From contig NZ_FNKA01000001.1 in NCBI RefSeq assembly GCF_900101335.1, forward strand, positions 124,001-188,000: a stretch of DNA of 64,000 nt. The letters run 5' to 3'. This document shows, piece after piece, positions 16,415-25,040 of the stretch (position 1 is its first letter; each line of letters opens with the position of its first letter). The notes beneath the pieces are model-generated. The model was not told the DNA's origin and made no database searches. It saw only the letters and a program-made list of their open reading frames with translations. Source of the DNA: Quadrisphaera sp. DSM 44207. GTDB lineage: Bacteria; Actinomycetota; Actinomycetes; Actinomycetales; Quadrisphaeraceae. Made by a program: the position numbers and the translations under genes.

Positions 16415-18664
16415 TCACCTCGGCGCCAGCGGGACGTCGGGCAGCGGGCGGCCGAGGAGGAAGCCCTGGGCGCGGGGGCAGCCGTGCTCGCGCAGGAAGT
16501 CCCACTGCGCCTGCGTCTCGACGCCCTCGGCGGTGACCTCGAGGTCGAGCTCGGCGGCCATGCTCAGGATCGCGCGGACGATGCTGGCCGCCCGCGGGTC
16601 GGTGGGCAGGGCGGTGATGAACGTGCGGTCGATCTTCACCCCGGCCAGGGGCATGTCGGCCAGGTAGCTGAAGGAGGAGTAGCCGGTGCCGAAGTCGTCG
16701 AGGACCAGGTGCACCCCGGCTCCGGTCAGCTCCCCCAGGGCGGCTGCGGTCGCGTCGGCGTGCAGCACCTGGGTCTCGGTGATCTCCAGCTCCAGGCGGT
16801 CGGCCGGCAGCCCCACCTCCTCCAGCACGTGCAGGACGCCGTTGGCGTAGCCGGGGTGGCGCAGCTCGACGGCGCTGACGTTGACCGCGACCCGGGAGCT
16901 TGCGGCGGAGGCGGGCCACCGCGTCGCCGCCTGGCAGGCCTGGTGCAGCACGGAGCGGCCCAGGCGCGTGATCAGGCCGCTGTCCTCGGCGGTCGCGATG
17001 AAGTCCTCCGCGGCCGCCGGCCGCCCGTCCGGCGGCGTCCACCGCGCCAGTGCCTCGGCGGCGACGACGCGGCGGTCCGGCAGCGCCACGATCGGCTGGA
17101 ACACCACCGCGACCTCGTCGCGGTCCACGGAGCGGCGCAGGGCGCTCTCCCGGGTCTGCACGGTGATCGCGTCCGCGTGCATCTGCGCGTCGAAGGGCAC
17201 GTGCCGGCCGCGCCCTCCGGCCTTCGCGCGGTGCAGGGCGACGTCCGCGCGGTGCAGCGCCTCCTCGACCGTGACCGTCGGCGAGGACGTCAGCGTGGAC
17301 GTCGGGACGAACGTCAGCGCGGACGCCAGCGCGGACGTCGCGGAGGCGTCCAGGGAGGTGCTGCCGATGCTCGCGCTCACGTGCACCGCCCCGGCCGGGG
17401 TCTCGACGGGTGCGTCCAGGGCGGCCAGCACGCGGGCGGCGGCGGCGCTGATCTCGTCGGGGCCGTGCGCGTCGTCGAGCAGGATCGCGAACTCGTCGCC
17501 CCCGAGCCGGGCGACGGTGTCGCCCGTGCGGGTCGCAGAGCGCATCCGCTGCGCGACCTCCACGAGCACGGCGTCGCCGGCGCGGTGCCCGAGGCTGTCG
17601 TTGATCTGCTTGAACCGGTCCAGGTCCACGAACAGCAGCGCGCCGCCGCGCGACCGCGCGCCGTCCTCGCCCTGCGACGGTGAGCGCCGCGCCAGCGCCT
17701 GGCTCAGGCGGTCGGTGAGCAGGGTCCGGTTCGCCAGCCGGGTCAGCGGGTCGGCCAGCGCCGCCTGCCGGTGCGCCTCGGCGTCGGCCTGGCGCTGGCT
17801 GACCGCGGCTCCCAGCAGCACCCCGAGCAGGGTGAGGGTGACCAGGCCGAACTGCAGCACGAAGCCGCCCTGGCCGGCCACGTCCCCGCCGGTGAGGGCG
17901 ACGGCGCCGACGTTGGTGACGAGCACCGCCACCGTCGCGGGCACGAACCCGCCGCGCAGCGCGATCCAGATCAGCGGCACGTAGACGAGGTAGCTGTAGT
18001 CCAGGGAGGCGCCGCTGCCCGCGAACGCGATCCACACCGCCACGGCCAGCAGGAGCACCTGCGCGGCCTGCTCCACGTGGCTCACCGGCCCCGACGCCCT
18101 CGCCGACAGGTCCGGACGGGCGTCCGCGGCGCGCGGCCAGCGCCGGGCCGCGACCAGCAGCACCGGCGCGAGCATGCCCACACCGGTCGCCGACCCGGCC
18201 CAGTACCCCGCCAGCCCCGTGAAGACGTCGGTGGGCTCCACCACGCCGGCGCCGGTGAGGAACCACAGCTGCACCACGGCCATCGGCAGGGGCGCCGCCA
18301 GGCACATCACCACCACGAACCACGTGACGTCCCGCAGGGTCGGCAGCCGGGGGTCCACCCACAGCCGGCGGGTCAGCAGCGCCGCGCCCGCCGTGTAGCC
18401 GCCCGCCGTTACCACGGCCAGGGTCGCGACCTGCCACCAGGACAGCCCGGCCGGCACGACCAGCGCCCACTGGACGACGGTCGCCAGCACGAGCGCCGGA
18501 GCCCACCGCAACCCCAGGAGGAGGAGCAGCACGACGTCCAGCGCCGCCGGCGGGAACCACAGCGACACCCCGGGAGCGACCTGCAGGTGCGAGGCGACCC
18601 AGGCCAGGCCCGTCCACGCGGCCAGGTACAGCACCAGGACGAGGGCTGCTCCGCGTCGGGACAC
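16415..18664 (-). CDS. MASE1-GGDEF-EAL cyclic-di-GMP enzyme
   Basis: A 749-aa membrane protein that makes and/or degrades c-di-GMP. Residues 1-290 form about eight hydrophobic helices of MASE1 type (LWFPPAALDVVLLLLLGLRW). The GGDEF domain starts at DPLTRLANRTLL, has the intact active site LGGDEF and a VDLDRFKQINDSLGH strand, so cyclase activity is plausible. The EAL domain has AEALARW, the LEITETQ glutamate, DDFGTGYSS, KIDRTFI and AEGVET, the residues needed for Mg2+-dependent hydrolysis. GTG at 18664 opens SRRGAALVLVLYLAAW. A PilZ protein at 43.9 kb is a possible distant effector. The gene is monocistronic, 41 bp from the epimerase start on the same strand. Confidence 0.92.
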   Translation of the reverse strand: MSRRGAALVLVLYLAAWTGLAWVASHLQVAPGVSLWFPPAALDVVLLLLLGLRWAPALVLATVVQWALVVPAGLSWWQVATLAVVTAGGYTAGAALLTRRLWVDPRLPTLRDVTWFVVVMCLAAPLPMAVVQLWFLTGAGVVEPTDVFTGLAGYWAGSATGVGMLAPVLLVAARRWPRAADARPDLSARASGPVSHVEQAAQVLLLAVAVWIAFAGSGASLDYSYLVYVPLIWIALRGGFVPATVAVLVTNVGAVALTGGDVAGQGGFVLQFGLVTLTLLGVLLGAAVSQRQADAEAHRQAALADPLTRLANRTLLTDRLSQALARRSPSQGEDGARSRGGALLFVDLDRFKQINDSLGHRAGDAVLVEVAQRMRSATRTGDTVARLGGDEFAILLDDAHGPDEISAAAARVLAALDAPVETPAGAVHVSASIGSTSLDASATSALASALTFVPTSTLTSSPTVTVEEALHRADVALHRAKAGGRGRHVPFDAQMHADAITVQTRESALRRSVDRDEVAVVFQPIVALPDRRVVAAEALARWTPPDGRPAAAEDFIATAEDSGLITRLGRSVLHQACQAATRWPASAASSRVAVNVSAVELRHPGYANGVLHVLEEVGLPADRLELEITETQVLHADATAAALGELTGAGVHLVLDDFGTGYSSFSYLADMPLAGVKIDRTFITALPTDPRAASIVRAILSMAAELDLEVTAEGVETQAQWDFLREHGCPRAQGFLLGRPLPDVPLAPR

Positions 18665-18784
18665 GACTGGTCATGGGACCACAACTGGGCTCCACGCGCA
18701 GTGCCGCGCGAGTGACCCGGGCACGTCCCACCCCACGCCGGGCCGACCGGCGCGGCGGTGGCACACTCGCAGGCCGAACGCTTC

Positions 18785-18858
18785 GGGGCGGTAGCTCAGC
18801 CGGTCAGAGCAGGGGACTCATAATCCCCGGGTCGTGGGTTCGAGCCCCACCCGCCCCA
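18785..18858 (+). tRNA. tRNA with CAT anticodon (tRNA-Met, or tRNA-Ile2)
   Basis: A 74-nt cloverleaf with acceptor GGGGCGG/CCGCCCC, D-arm GCTCAGCCGGTCAGAGC, anticodon stem GGGGA/TCCCC around CTCATAA, and T-arm GTGGGTTCGAGCCCCAC; discriminator A, no encoded CCA. A CAU anticodon can be elongator Met or lysidine-modified Ile; this cannot be decided by eye. The AT-richer island begins directly after its 3' end. Confidence 0.95.
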
Positions 18859-21050
18859 CCGCGCGTGATACTACTTGGATTGATGCTAGTCGCCGGGTGT
18901 TTAATAGGGGCACAGTGACCTCGCTGAACGAGGACTGCAGTACGCCAGAGTTCACGGTGGTAGTCAAAGTTCCACGGATATGCCTGACCGATTGTCAGGA
19001 GTGGCCTGATCCGGTAAATGCTTGCTCCGTGCCCAGGGCTGCTCCGGTGATTAGCACCGCCACGAAATCCCGCTTCGTCGAAGACCGCTTGAAGGTCACA
19101 CCTGGAGTTTGCATTGACGAACAGCCTCATCAGTTATCTCGACTACAAGCTTGGCCTTCCTCTTGTAGGGCCCGAGCGAAGTCGCACTTTAACGCCCCAC
19201 CTTGATGCTTACCGCGCATGGACCTGCATCGAGTGGTCGGGCGCCATTCGGCGAGCACGCAACATTGTTGTGAAAGCGCTCAAAACTGCGTTTAGGGAGC
19301 AGGCTGAGGGTGCGTACGTTGATCCGGTCGAGGCGGGCCAGCGCCTTTCAATTGCTCGGGACCATATTGGTCAAGCTATCTGTCGAGCCATCGGCGGCTG
19401 CAATAGTGGGCAAGTTTTGTTGCGTCTTCGTAGCATACCTCCTGAGGTTTGGGCTGGCGGCGCCGTGGCTCCTCAAGCCTGGGACCACACCCGCGCACGT
19501 GCCGAGGCAGCAGTTTTACGCTGGACCGATCCGCATTCCTCTCGCGAACCCACTGCTCCAGCGCTCCTTCTCGCTGCAGCTCTGGGGCTCCATGACCGAA
19601 ACATCATGGTTCTCGCTGGACGGACCGCGGTACATACACGCCTGCGCATCGTTGACGGCATCCCTCAGGATGAGAGTTCGCTTGACGAAGAAAGTGCTTT
19701 GTTCCTCTTCGACAGGCGGGCCGCTGGCGCGGATTTCTCGATCAGTCCTTTCACTGGTATCCGTACCTTTACCCTTAGTGCTCACGGCGGTACACCTGAC
19801 GTAAGTGTTCCGAAACATGGGATGCTCACATCACAATGGGAAGACCCTAGCAATCCAGTGTTCGCAGAAGACGCATACTCAGCGATCCGCTTTATTTTTC
19901 GCGCCTGCCCATTTCTCGTAGAAGCCTGGCCCGCCATGCCGGAATTTAGATCTACCGGAGGCAGCTTCGCAGGCATAACAGCAGCGCAGAGCAATGACAT
20001 GGAGGATGTCCTAGCGCTGATGTTAGCGTTACGAGTGGCGCATATTGCATACTCTCGACTCGCCTCTTCACCTGATCCCTTTTTTACTTTAAACCTCTTA
20101 CACCACTATGGCCTGATAGGCGAGGTGGAAACCACTTTTCGTGCCGCTGAAGAGTCCGAGAGAGCGGATACTGATAGCCAACTAGGTCGCCGACTGAATT
20201 CAGCCACCGACTACACTGGACGCCTATTCGATGTAGCGCGATGGTCCAACAGGTGCGATCACCCCGCGCCGCTTGTACCCATGGGGGATTACTACGCCAT
20301 CAACATGAGCGCCACTTTCGATAGGCTGGTTGAACTCATGTCTTCTGTCTTGCCGAATGGAGATCCGGGAGCCTTGCGAGGGCGTTCATTCGAAGACGAA
20401 GTTCAGACGGCGATTGAAGGTGTTACTGAGGTTCCTGACAGCATGAAGCGGTGCCGGCGACTTCAGATCAAGCGGCAAGATAACTCCTTCGTAACGGATA
20501 TCGACGCCGTGGCTCCTATCGAAGGCGGGGCACTTCTCGTAGATGCAAAAAGTTATAGATGGAGCGCGCGGTACACCCACTACGATCATGCGGCAGTTCG
20601 CGAGGTGGCTAGCAAGGTCGCGCGTAATGCAGACGTCTGGGCCGGCAAAGTCGCGGAGCTCGCCGCCACCCGCCGCTTTAAAAATTGTGACTTCTCTGGA
20701 TGGGGCGACTTGGTGCCTGTCGTATGCGTTCCTCAGGCTCCCCATCTGAAGTGGGAGCTAGCCACCCGATTAGCTGACGAACATTTGTCGATACCGCTCA
20801 TCGTAACGCCTGTTGAGTTGAAAAATTGGCTTGCCACACGGACTACACCTGCTGCTTTCAGCGATGTGTACAGTTGGAGGACCGGAAGAGGAGCCGTGCA
20901 GCAGTAGCAAGCCGAGTTGGCGTGCATACTGCTCGACTTGCAGGCCGATCAGCGGCCATCCGCAAGCCATAACTGGCGCGAGGTACTGATGCAGCAAGTT
21001 CGCTGCGGCTATCGGACGACGAGCGTTCCTATTTGCTGCAGCTACCCAAA
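18859..21050. other. AT-richer accessory island abutting the CAT tRNA
   Basis: Base composition changes abruptly from about 75% G+C to clearly lower values immediately after the tRNA 3' end and recovers near 21.05-21.1 kb. A/T is common at third codon positions of the one long gene inside, unlike every neighbour. This is a typical horizontally acquired segment at a tRNA gene. I see no integrase, and I do not find the tRNA 3' end repeated downstream, so an att site cannot be shown. The first 255 bp (18859-19113) contain no convincing gene. Confidence 0.7.
19114..20907 (+). CDS. Orphan protein with PD-(D/E)XK-like C-terminal domain (597 aa)
   Basis: I do not recognise the protein as a whole. 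TTG at 19114 with GGAG 7 nt upstream is the first usable start. Residues about 1-420 are mostly alpha-helical with no motif I can name. Residues about 423-560 look like a PD-(D/E)XK nuclease: Glu427/Glu429 in GRSFEDEVQ, Asp462 and Asp464 in VTDIDAV, then Asp477-Ala-Lys479 in LLVDAKSY. That gives the D-x(12)-D-x-K spacing of Mrr/Holliday-resolvase-like enzymes. Later motifs such as LVPVVCVPQ fit the following strand. No signal peptide or membrane helices are seen. Codon use is AT-richer than its neighbours, which indicates transfer. A phage- or plasmid-defence role is possible but is inference from fold, composition and location. Confidence 0.75.
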   Translation: MTNSLISYLDYKLGLPLVGPERSRTLTPHLDAYRAWTCIEWSGAIRRARNIVVKALKTAFREQAEGAYVDPVEAGQRLSIARDHIGQAICRAIGGCNSGQVLLRLRSIPPEVWAGGAVAPQAWDHTRARAEAAVLRWTDPHSSREPTAPALLLAAALGLHDRNIMVLAGRTAVHTRLRIVDGIPQDESSLDEESALFLFDRRAAGADFSISPFTGIRTFTLSAHGGTPDVSVPKHGMLTSQWEDPSNPVFAEDAYSAIRFIFRACPFLVEAWPAMPEFRSTGGSFAGITAAQSNDMEDVLALMLALRVAHIAYSRLASSPDPFFTLNLLHHYGLIGEVETTFRAAEESERADTDSQLGRRLNSATDYTGRLFDVARWSNRCDHPAPLVPMGDYYAINMSATFDRLVELMSSVLPNGDPGALRGRSFEDEVQTAIEGVTEVPDSMKRCRRLQIKRQDNSFVTDIDAVAPIEGGALLVDAKSYRWSARYTHYDHAAVREVASKVARNADVWAGKVAELAATRRFKNCDFSGWGDLVPVVCVPQAPHLKWELATRLADEHLSIPLIVTPVELKNWLATRTTPAAFSDVYSWRTGRGAVQQ

Positions 21051-21735
21051 TCACGACCCAGCGGCGCCCGCAGGCACCCCGCCCAGAGCGCCTGCGCTCG
21101 GTCCTGACCTACGCTGGCGAGTCCCTGCCAAACGTGCCGGCCCTCGCCTACGTCTTGGGTTGGCAAGCAGGCTTGTCGGCCCGGAACACGATGGTGTCCG
21201 CGGCCCTTCACGCGATCTGCCAACTGGCGCCGTAGGAGCGAAGTCGGATGCGCCTGACACTCCCTGCGCCCGCCCGCCACGAACGCTTCGTCGGCTAAAA
21301 GCTTATGGCCGCCGAGGTGGTGACTTGGCTGTGGACGAGCGCAGCCTCCTGCTATTCACGCTCATCGTGATCCAGGCTGCAGCGGGAGTCTGGACCCGCC
21401 GGTTCACGGGAGAGCTGGGGCCGTCGCCGCTGCAGTGGCTCGCCGCCGAGCAGGTCCGCCGGGCACGCCAACTCCTGGAGGACATCTGTCCGTCGATCGA
21501 GCAGGTCGCCCCGCGGAGCGGGTTGGGGACGGGCCTTCCTGCCCGGGGCACCCCTGCTGGCTCGGTCCCGTGGGCGGCGAGACCCGTGAGGAGCCCTCCG
21601 ATCGTCGACGCGGACGCCGATGGAGATCCGACCCGGAGCACATGACGAGCGCGGGCTCGGTCTGATCGCCGATCGTCGCCCGCTCGAGCTCGCTCTGGGG
21701 ACGGACGCGTGGTGGCACCGCGGCAGCATCCCGGT
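20908..21735. other. Gene-poor scar with decayed coding fragments
   Basis: No intact gene is convincing here. G+C rises again at about 21.05 kb. A forward segment at about 21070-21235 reads as a protein-like stretch (GESLPNVPALAYVLGWQAGL) ending in TAG at 21233 but has no proper start. An AraC-type helix-turn-helix remnant lies at 21388-21534. The region looks like a boundary where the island met older sequence. Confidence 0.5.
21388..21534 (+). pseudogene. Remnant of an AraC/GlxA-family regulator HTH domain
   Basis: The frame reads VWTRRFTGELGPSPLQWLAAE and continues into a RARQLLEDICPSIEQVAPRSGLGTG-like pattern. This matches the second helix-turn-helix of GlxA/AraC regulators (RxFxxxxGxSPxxWLxxxRxxRAxxLLE...VAxxSGFGT). 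The upstream regulator domain and the downstream LRxHF helix are missing or out of frame, so this is a fragment. Confidence 0.55.
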
Positions 21736-21966
21736 GTGAAGCTCAGCGTGAGCCTGTCCGAGGAGGACGTGGCCATCCTCGACGAGTACGCCCGCACCGC
21801 CGGCCTGCCTTCACGCTCGGCGGCGCTGCAGCAGGCCGTGCGCCGGCTCCGCCACGTCGACCTGGAGCAGGACTACGCCGCGGCCTTCGCCGAGTGGAGC
21901 GCTTCCGGAGAGCGCGCGGCCTGGGAGGCAGCTGCTGGAGACGGGCTGGACGATGCGGCGCGGTGA
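21736..21966 (+). CDS. MazE-like ribbon-helix-helix antitoxin
   Basis: A 76-aa protein starting [20 protein letters not shown], the usual start of actinobacterial MazE/RHH antitoxins. The ribbon-helix-helix occupies residues 1-45 ([14 protein letters not shown]). The acidic, Trp-containing tail ([18 protein letters not shown]) is the expected toxin-binding segment. GTG at 21736 is chosen for its family-like N-terminus; in-frame GTG codons at 21709 and 21712 would add nine or eight residues. It overlaps the toxin gene by 14 bp. Such pairs usually repress their own promoter through the RHH domain. Confidence 0.85.
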   Translation: MKLSVSLSEEDVAILDEYARTAGLPSRSAALQQAVRRLRHVDLEQDYAAAFAEWSASGERAAWEAAAGDGLDDAAR

Positions 21967-22300
21967 CGTGCGCCTGGTCGACCTCGAGCCCGCGCGCGGC
22001 AGCGAGGCCGACGAGCGCCGACCGGCGGTGGTGGTCAGCAACGACGACGCCAACGCCGCGGCCGCCCGCTTCGGGAGAGGGGTCGTGACCGTCGTGCCGC
22101 TGACGAGCAGCACCGCACGCGTGTGGCCCTTCCAAGTGCTCCTGAGCGCTGAGGACACCGGCCTGGACCAGGACTCCAAGGCTCAGGCCGAGCAGGTGCG
22201 CTCGGTGGCCGTGGAGCGCGTCGGAGCTCCCCTGGCGCGCTTGAGCAGCCGGTCCATGGCCGCCGTGGACGAGGCGCTGCGCCTGCACGCGGACCTCTGA
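21953..22300 (+). CDS. MazF/PemK-type mRNA interferase toxin
   Basis: A 115-aa PemK/MazF-fold ribosome-independent endoribonuclease. It shows the N-terminal [18 protein letters not shown] strand, the [12 protein letters not shown] motif, VVPLTSST, and [11 protein letters not shown], the usual order in MazF. The conserved Arg (RRPAVVV) and Thr (PLTSS) believed to form the active site are present. ATG at 21953 lies inside the antitoxin gene, a typical antitoxin-first overlapping pair. G+C and codon use match the chromosome, unlike the island upstream. Confidence 0.92.
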   Translation: MRRGDVRLVDLEPARGSEADERRPAVVVSNDDANAAAARFGRGVVTVVPLTSSTARVWPFQVLLSAEDTGLDQDSKAQAEQVRSVAVERVGAPLARLSSRSMAAVDEALRLHADL

Positions 22301-22511
22301 GGCCGGATCGACGCCGTCGACGACCCGCGTCGGCACCCCTCCGGCATCGGCGACCTCGCCCGATCGAGATCCAAGCCCTTCACACCGCCGCTACCGCTGC
22401 GGCAAGATCACCACGTCCGACATGTCCCGAACTCGGATCGGGCTCCCCGAGCTGCGTGGTGGGTCGTGTGACAGGCTCGCTCGGATCCGTCCGTCCGTCG
22501 AGGGAACACCG

Positions 22512-22934
22512 ATGTGGAACGGGAAGGTGATCATGTTCTCTGCAGTGAACAGCAGCTTTCGTCGGGTCGCCGTAGCAGCGCTAGCGGGGTTCGGCCTGGG
22601 CATGGCCGGCCTGGCCACGGCCGCTCCGGCGTCTGCTATGAGCGCGACCGACTGCACCCTCTACTTCGACAGGCTGTGCCTGTACACGGGGACCGGTTTC
22701 AGCGGAGGTGGTCTCGTGCTCACCGAGATCGGAGGGGCTAGGAGCAGCTGCAGAGCGCTGCCTGGGCGGATGAACGACCAGACGTCGTCGATCATCAACA
22801 ACAGCGGACGCAGCATCACCTTCTTCGCGAGGGGCGACTGCACGGATGCCGTCTGGGCGTTGGGGCCGGGCCAGTCCGTGGCAGAGCTCCCCGCCTTCGC
22901 CAACAAGACGATATCGGCCGTCATCGTCCGCTGA
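22512..22934 (+). CDS. Secreted peptidase-inhibitor I36-like protein
   Basis: A 140-aa secreted protein. The signal peptide has RR at about 18-19, a hydrophobic core VAVAALAGFGLGMAGLA and cleavage near APASA. The mature part has CTLYFDRLCLYTGTGFSGG, the NDQTSSIINNSGRS motif and a late CTD cysteine, as in small secreted I36/beta-gamma-crystallin-like proteins of actinomycetes, some of which inhibit metalloproteases. ATG at 22512 follows GAGGGA with 7-nt spacing; ATG at 22533 with GGAAGG upstream is an alternative. No protease gene is adjacent. Confidence 0.8.
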   Translation: MWNGKVIMFSAVNSSFRRVAVAALAGFGLGMAGLATAAPASAMSATDCTLYFDRLCLYTGTGFSGGGLVLTEIGGARSSCRALPGRMNDQTSSIINNSGRSITFFARGDCTDAVWALGPGQSVAELPAFANKTISAVIVR

Positions 22935-23047
22935 CGGCGACGAACCGGTTGGTGACGCCGCCCGTCAGCCGGCTCCCGTCGTCACCTCCGACGGCGGGAG
23001 CGGGCGGCGCGATGGCGCGTCTCCCATGCGCGCTCGACAGTGGAGCC

Positions 23048-23986
23048 ATGGGGTCGGCGCGGTCCGAGGACGGCGGAGGGCTGCTCCGCTACCTGGCCTC
23101 GCTGTTCCCTCCCTCACCGGCGCCCGGCACCCCCGGGGACCCGGGCCTGTTCGGTCCGGGGTCGCAGGCCTGGCGGATCGCCCGCGAGCGGGCGCTGCTG
23201 GCCGCGGGCCCGGCGGCGCTGCTGATGCAGCTGGCGCATCCCCTGGTCAGCGCCGGCGTCACCGAGCACAGCGCCTTCTCCGCCGATCCGCTGCACCGGT
23301 TGCGCGCGACCCTGGACGCCACCGTCACGGTGGTCTTCGGCGACCGCGACCAGGCGCGGGCCGCGGCGGCCCGGGTGGGGCGGCGGCACCGGCCGGTCAC
23401 CGGACGCACCACGGCCGCGGTCGGGACCTTCCCGCAGGGCACGCCCTACCGCGCGAACGACCCCGCCCTGGCGCTGTGGGTGCACGCCGCCCTGCTGTGG
23501 TCCGCCCTGGAGCTCGTCGACGGCTTCGTCACCCGCCTGCGGCCCGGGGAGCGCACGGCGTACGTGCGCGAGATGGCGCAGTTCGGACGGCTGTTCGGCG
23601 TGCCTGAGGAGGTGCAGCTGCGCGCCTGGGACGACCTCGACGCCTACGTGCGCGCCATGGTCGACGGCGGAACGGTGGCGGTGGGTCCGCAGGCCCGCGC
23701 GCTGGCGCAGGAGATCCTCACCGGCGCCAGCGCGGGGCTCCGGCCGCCGCTGGACGCCGTGGTGCGCGCCGCGGCCAGGGTGCTCGCCGCCGGGCTGCTG
23801 CCGCCGCGGCTGCGGGCCGCCTACGGCCTGGCCTGGGGCCGGCGGGAGCGGGGCGCCTTCGCCGCCGTCCGCCTGGCCACGAGGCTCGCCCTGCCCCTGG
23901 TCCCGCCGCACCTGCGGTACTGGCCCCACCACGAGGTCGCCCGGCGCCGCCTCCGGGACGGCTCACCGCGGCCCGAGGAGCCGTGA
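23048..23986 (+). CDS. MpaB-family oxygenase (DUF2236)
   Basis: A 312-aa member of the oxygenase MpaB family, named after the rubber-oxygenase/mycophenolate enzymes that bind haem. It has the AWRIARERALLAAGPAALLMQLAHP start, the VFGDRDQA segment, RRHRPVTG with the conserved His, RANDPALALWVHAAL and a C-terminal helical region. No signal peptide. ATG at 23048 is preceded only by a closely spaced GGAG; in-frame ATG 23012 is an alternative. The TGA stop forms the apex of a terminator hairpin. Confidence 0.85.
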   Translation: MGSARSEDGGGLLRYLASLFPPSPAPGTPGDPGLFGPGSQAWRIARERALLAAGPAALLMQLAHPLVSAGVTEHSAFSADPLHRLRATLDATVTVVFGDRDQARAAAARVGRRHRPVTGRTTAAVGTFPQGTPYRANDPALALWVHAALLWSALELVDGFVTRLRPGERTAYVREMAQFGRLFGVPEEVQLRAWDDLDAYVRAMVDGGTVAVGPQARALAQEILTGASAGLRPPLDAVVRAAARVLAAGLLPPRLRAAYGLAWGRRERGAFAAVRLATRLALPLVPPHLRYWPHHEVARRRLRDGSPRPEEP

Positions 23987-24001
23987 CGGCTCCTCGGGCC
24001 G
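23969..24001. terminator. Terminator hairpin with the mpaB stop codon as its loop
   Basis: Perfect 15-bp arms (CGGCCCGAGGAGCCG and complement) flank TGA at 23984-23986, the stop codon of the MpaB gene. The convergent alcohol dehydrogenase gene ends 14 bp beyond, so the hairpin can serve both strands. Confidence 0.85.
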
Positions 24002-24014
24002 AGGCGAAGCCGGG

Positions 24015-25040
24015 TCAGGGGACGAGGATGGCGCGGCCGCGCACGCGGCCGGCCCCGAGGTCCTCGATCGCCCGGGCGAAGTCGTCGAGGGGGTACTGCA
24101 CGGTGTGCAGGGTGACCTTCTGCTGCGCGGCGAGCGCCATGAGGGCGACCAGGTCCGGATAGGAGCCGACGAGGTTGCCGATGATGTTGATCTCGCTGGA
24201 GATCAGGTCGATGGTCGGCACGTCGATGTTCTCCCCGTAGCCGACGACGTGGTAGTCACCGGCCCGCCGGGTCATCCGCAGGCCCTCGCTGGTCGAGCCG
24301 CCCTCGCCGACGAAGTCGATGACCTGCTCGGCGCCGGCCCCGCCGGTGAGCTGCAGGACCTGCTCGACGTGGTCGCCGTCGGCGACGACGCCGTGGTGCG
24401 CGCCGATGTCGAGCGCGAGCTTGACCGCGTCGGCGTTGCGGTCGACGACGACGATCTCCGCCGGGGAGAGCGCGGCCATCACCTGGATGCCGATGTGCCC
24501 GAGCCCGCCGGCGCCGATGAGCACCGCCCGGTCGCCCGGGTGCAGGCGGCGGGCCGCCTTCGCCACCGCGTGGTACGCCGTCAGCCCGGCGTCGGCCAGC
24601 GCGGCGACGTCCGCGGGCTCGAGGGAGTCGTCGATGCGCACCACGCTGCGCGCGGAGGTCTTCAGCAGCTCGGCGTACCCGCCGTCGGTGTCGATGCCCG
24701 GGAACTTCGAGCTCTCGCAGTGCACGTCGTCCCCGGAGCGGCACGCGCGGCACAGCCCGCAGGTGATCAGGGGGTGCAGGATGACCTTGTCGCCCTCGGC
24801 GACGTTGGTCACCGCGCTGCCGACCGCCTCGACCCAGCCGGCGTTCTCGTGCCCGATCGTGTACGGCAGGGCGACGCCGGACTTCTCCGCCCACTGCCCC
24901 TCGAGGATGTGCAGATCGGTGCGGCACACGCCGGCGCCGCCGATCCTGACGACGACGTCGTGCGGGCCGGTGATCTGCGGGGCCGGCACGTCGTCCATCT
25001 GCAGCGGGGAGTGGTAGTCGACGACGCGGACGGCCTTCAT
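24015..25040 (-). CDS. NAD(P)-dependent zinc alcohol dehydrogenase
   Basis: A 341-aa medium-chain dehydrogenase oxidising an alcohol, probably a short-chain one. Catalytic Zn ligands appear in GVCRTDLH and GHENAGWVE. The structural zinc cysteines are CGLCRACRSGDDVHC. The Rossmann motif is GAGGLGHIG, with an acidic VVVDRN strand that favours NAD. ATG at 25040 shares 4 bp (ATGA) with the DUF59 stop and has GAAGGGA upstream. Close relatives sit in propane/methyl-ketone monooxygenase (mim/prm) clusters with the same two neighbours, which suggests 2-propanol or a similar substrate here, an inference. Confidence 0.92.
   Translation of the reverse strand: MKAVRVVDYHSPLQMDDVPAPQITGPHDVVVRIGGAGVCRTDLHILEGQWAEKSGVALPYTIGHENAGWVEAVGSAVTNVAEGDKVILHPLITCGLCRACRSGDDVHCESSKFPGIDTDGGYAELLKTSARSVVRIDDSLEPADVAALADAGLTAYHAVAKAARRLHPGDRAVLIGAGGLGHIGIQVMAALSPAEIVVVDRNADAVKLALDIGAHHGVVADGDHVEQVLQLTGGAGAEQVIDFVGEGGSTSEGLRMTRRAGDYHVVGYGENIDVPTIDLISSEINIIGNLVGSYPDLVALMALAAQQKVTLHTVQYPLDDFARAIEDLGAGRVRGRAILVP

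Noticed and set aside
18785-18858. attL/attR pair based on the CAT tRNA
   Set aside because: I could not find the tRNA 3' sequence repeated in 19-23 kb, so no attachment site is reported.
20917-21645. Open frame of 242 codons after the orphan nuclease
   Set aside because: Composition changes halfway, only a short AraC HTH fragment is recognisable, and there is no SD. I treat it as a scar with remnants.
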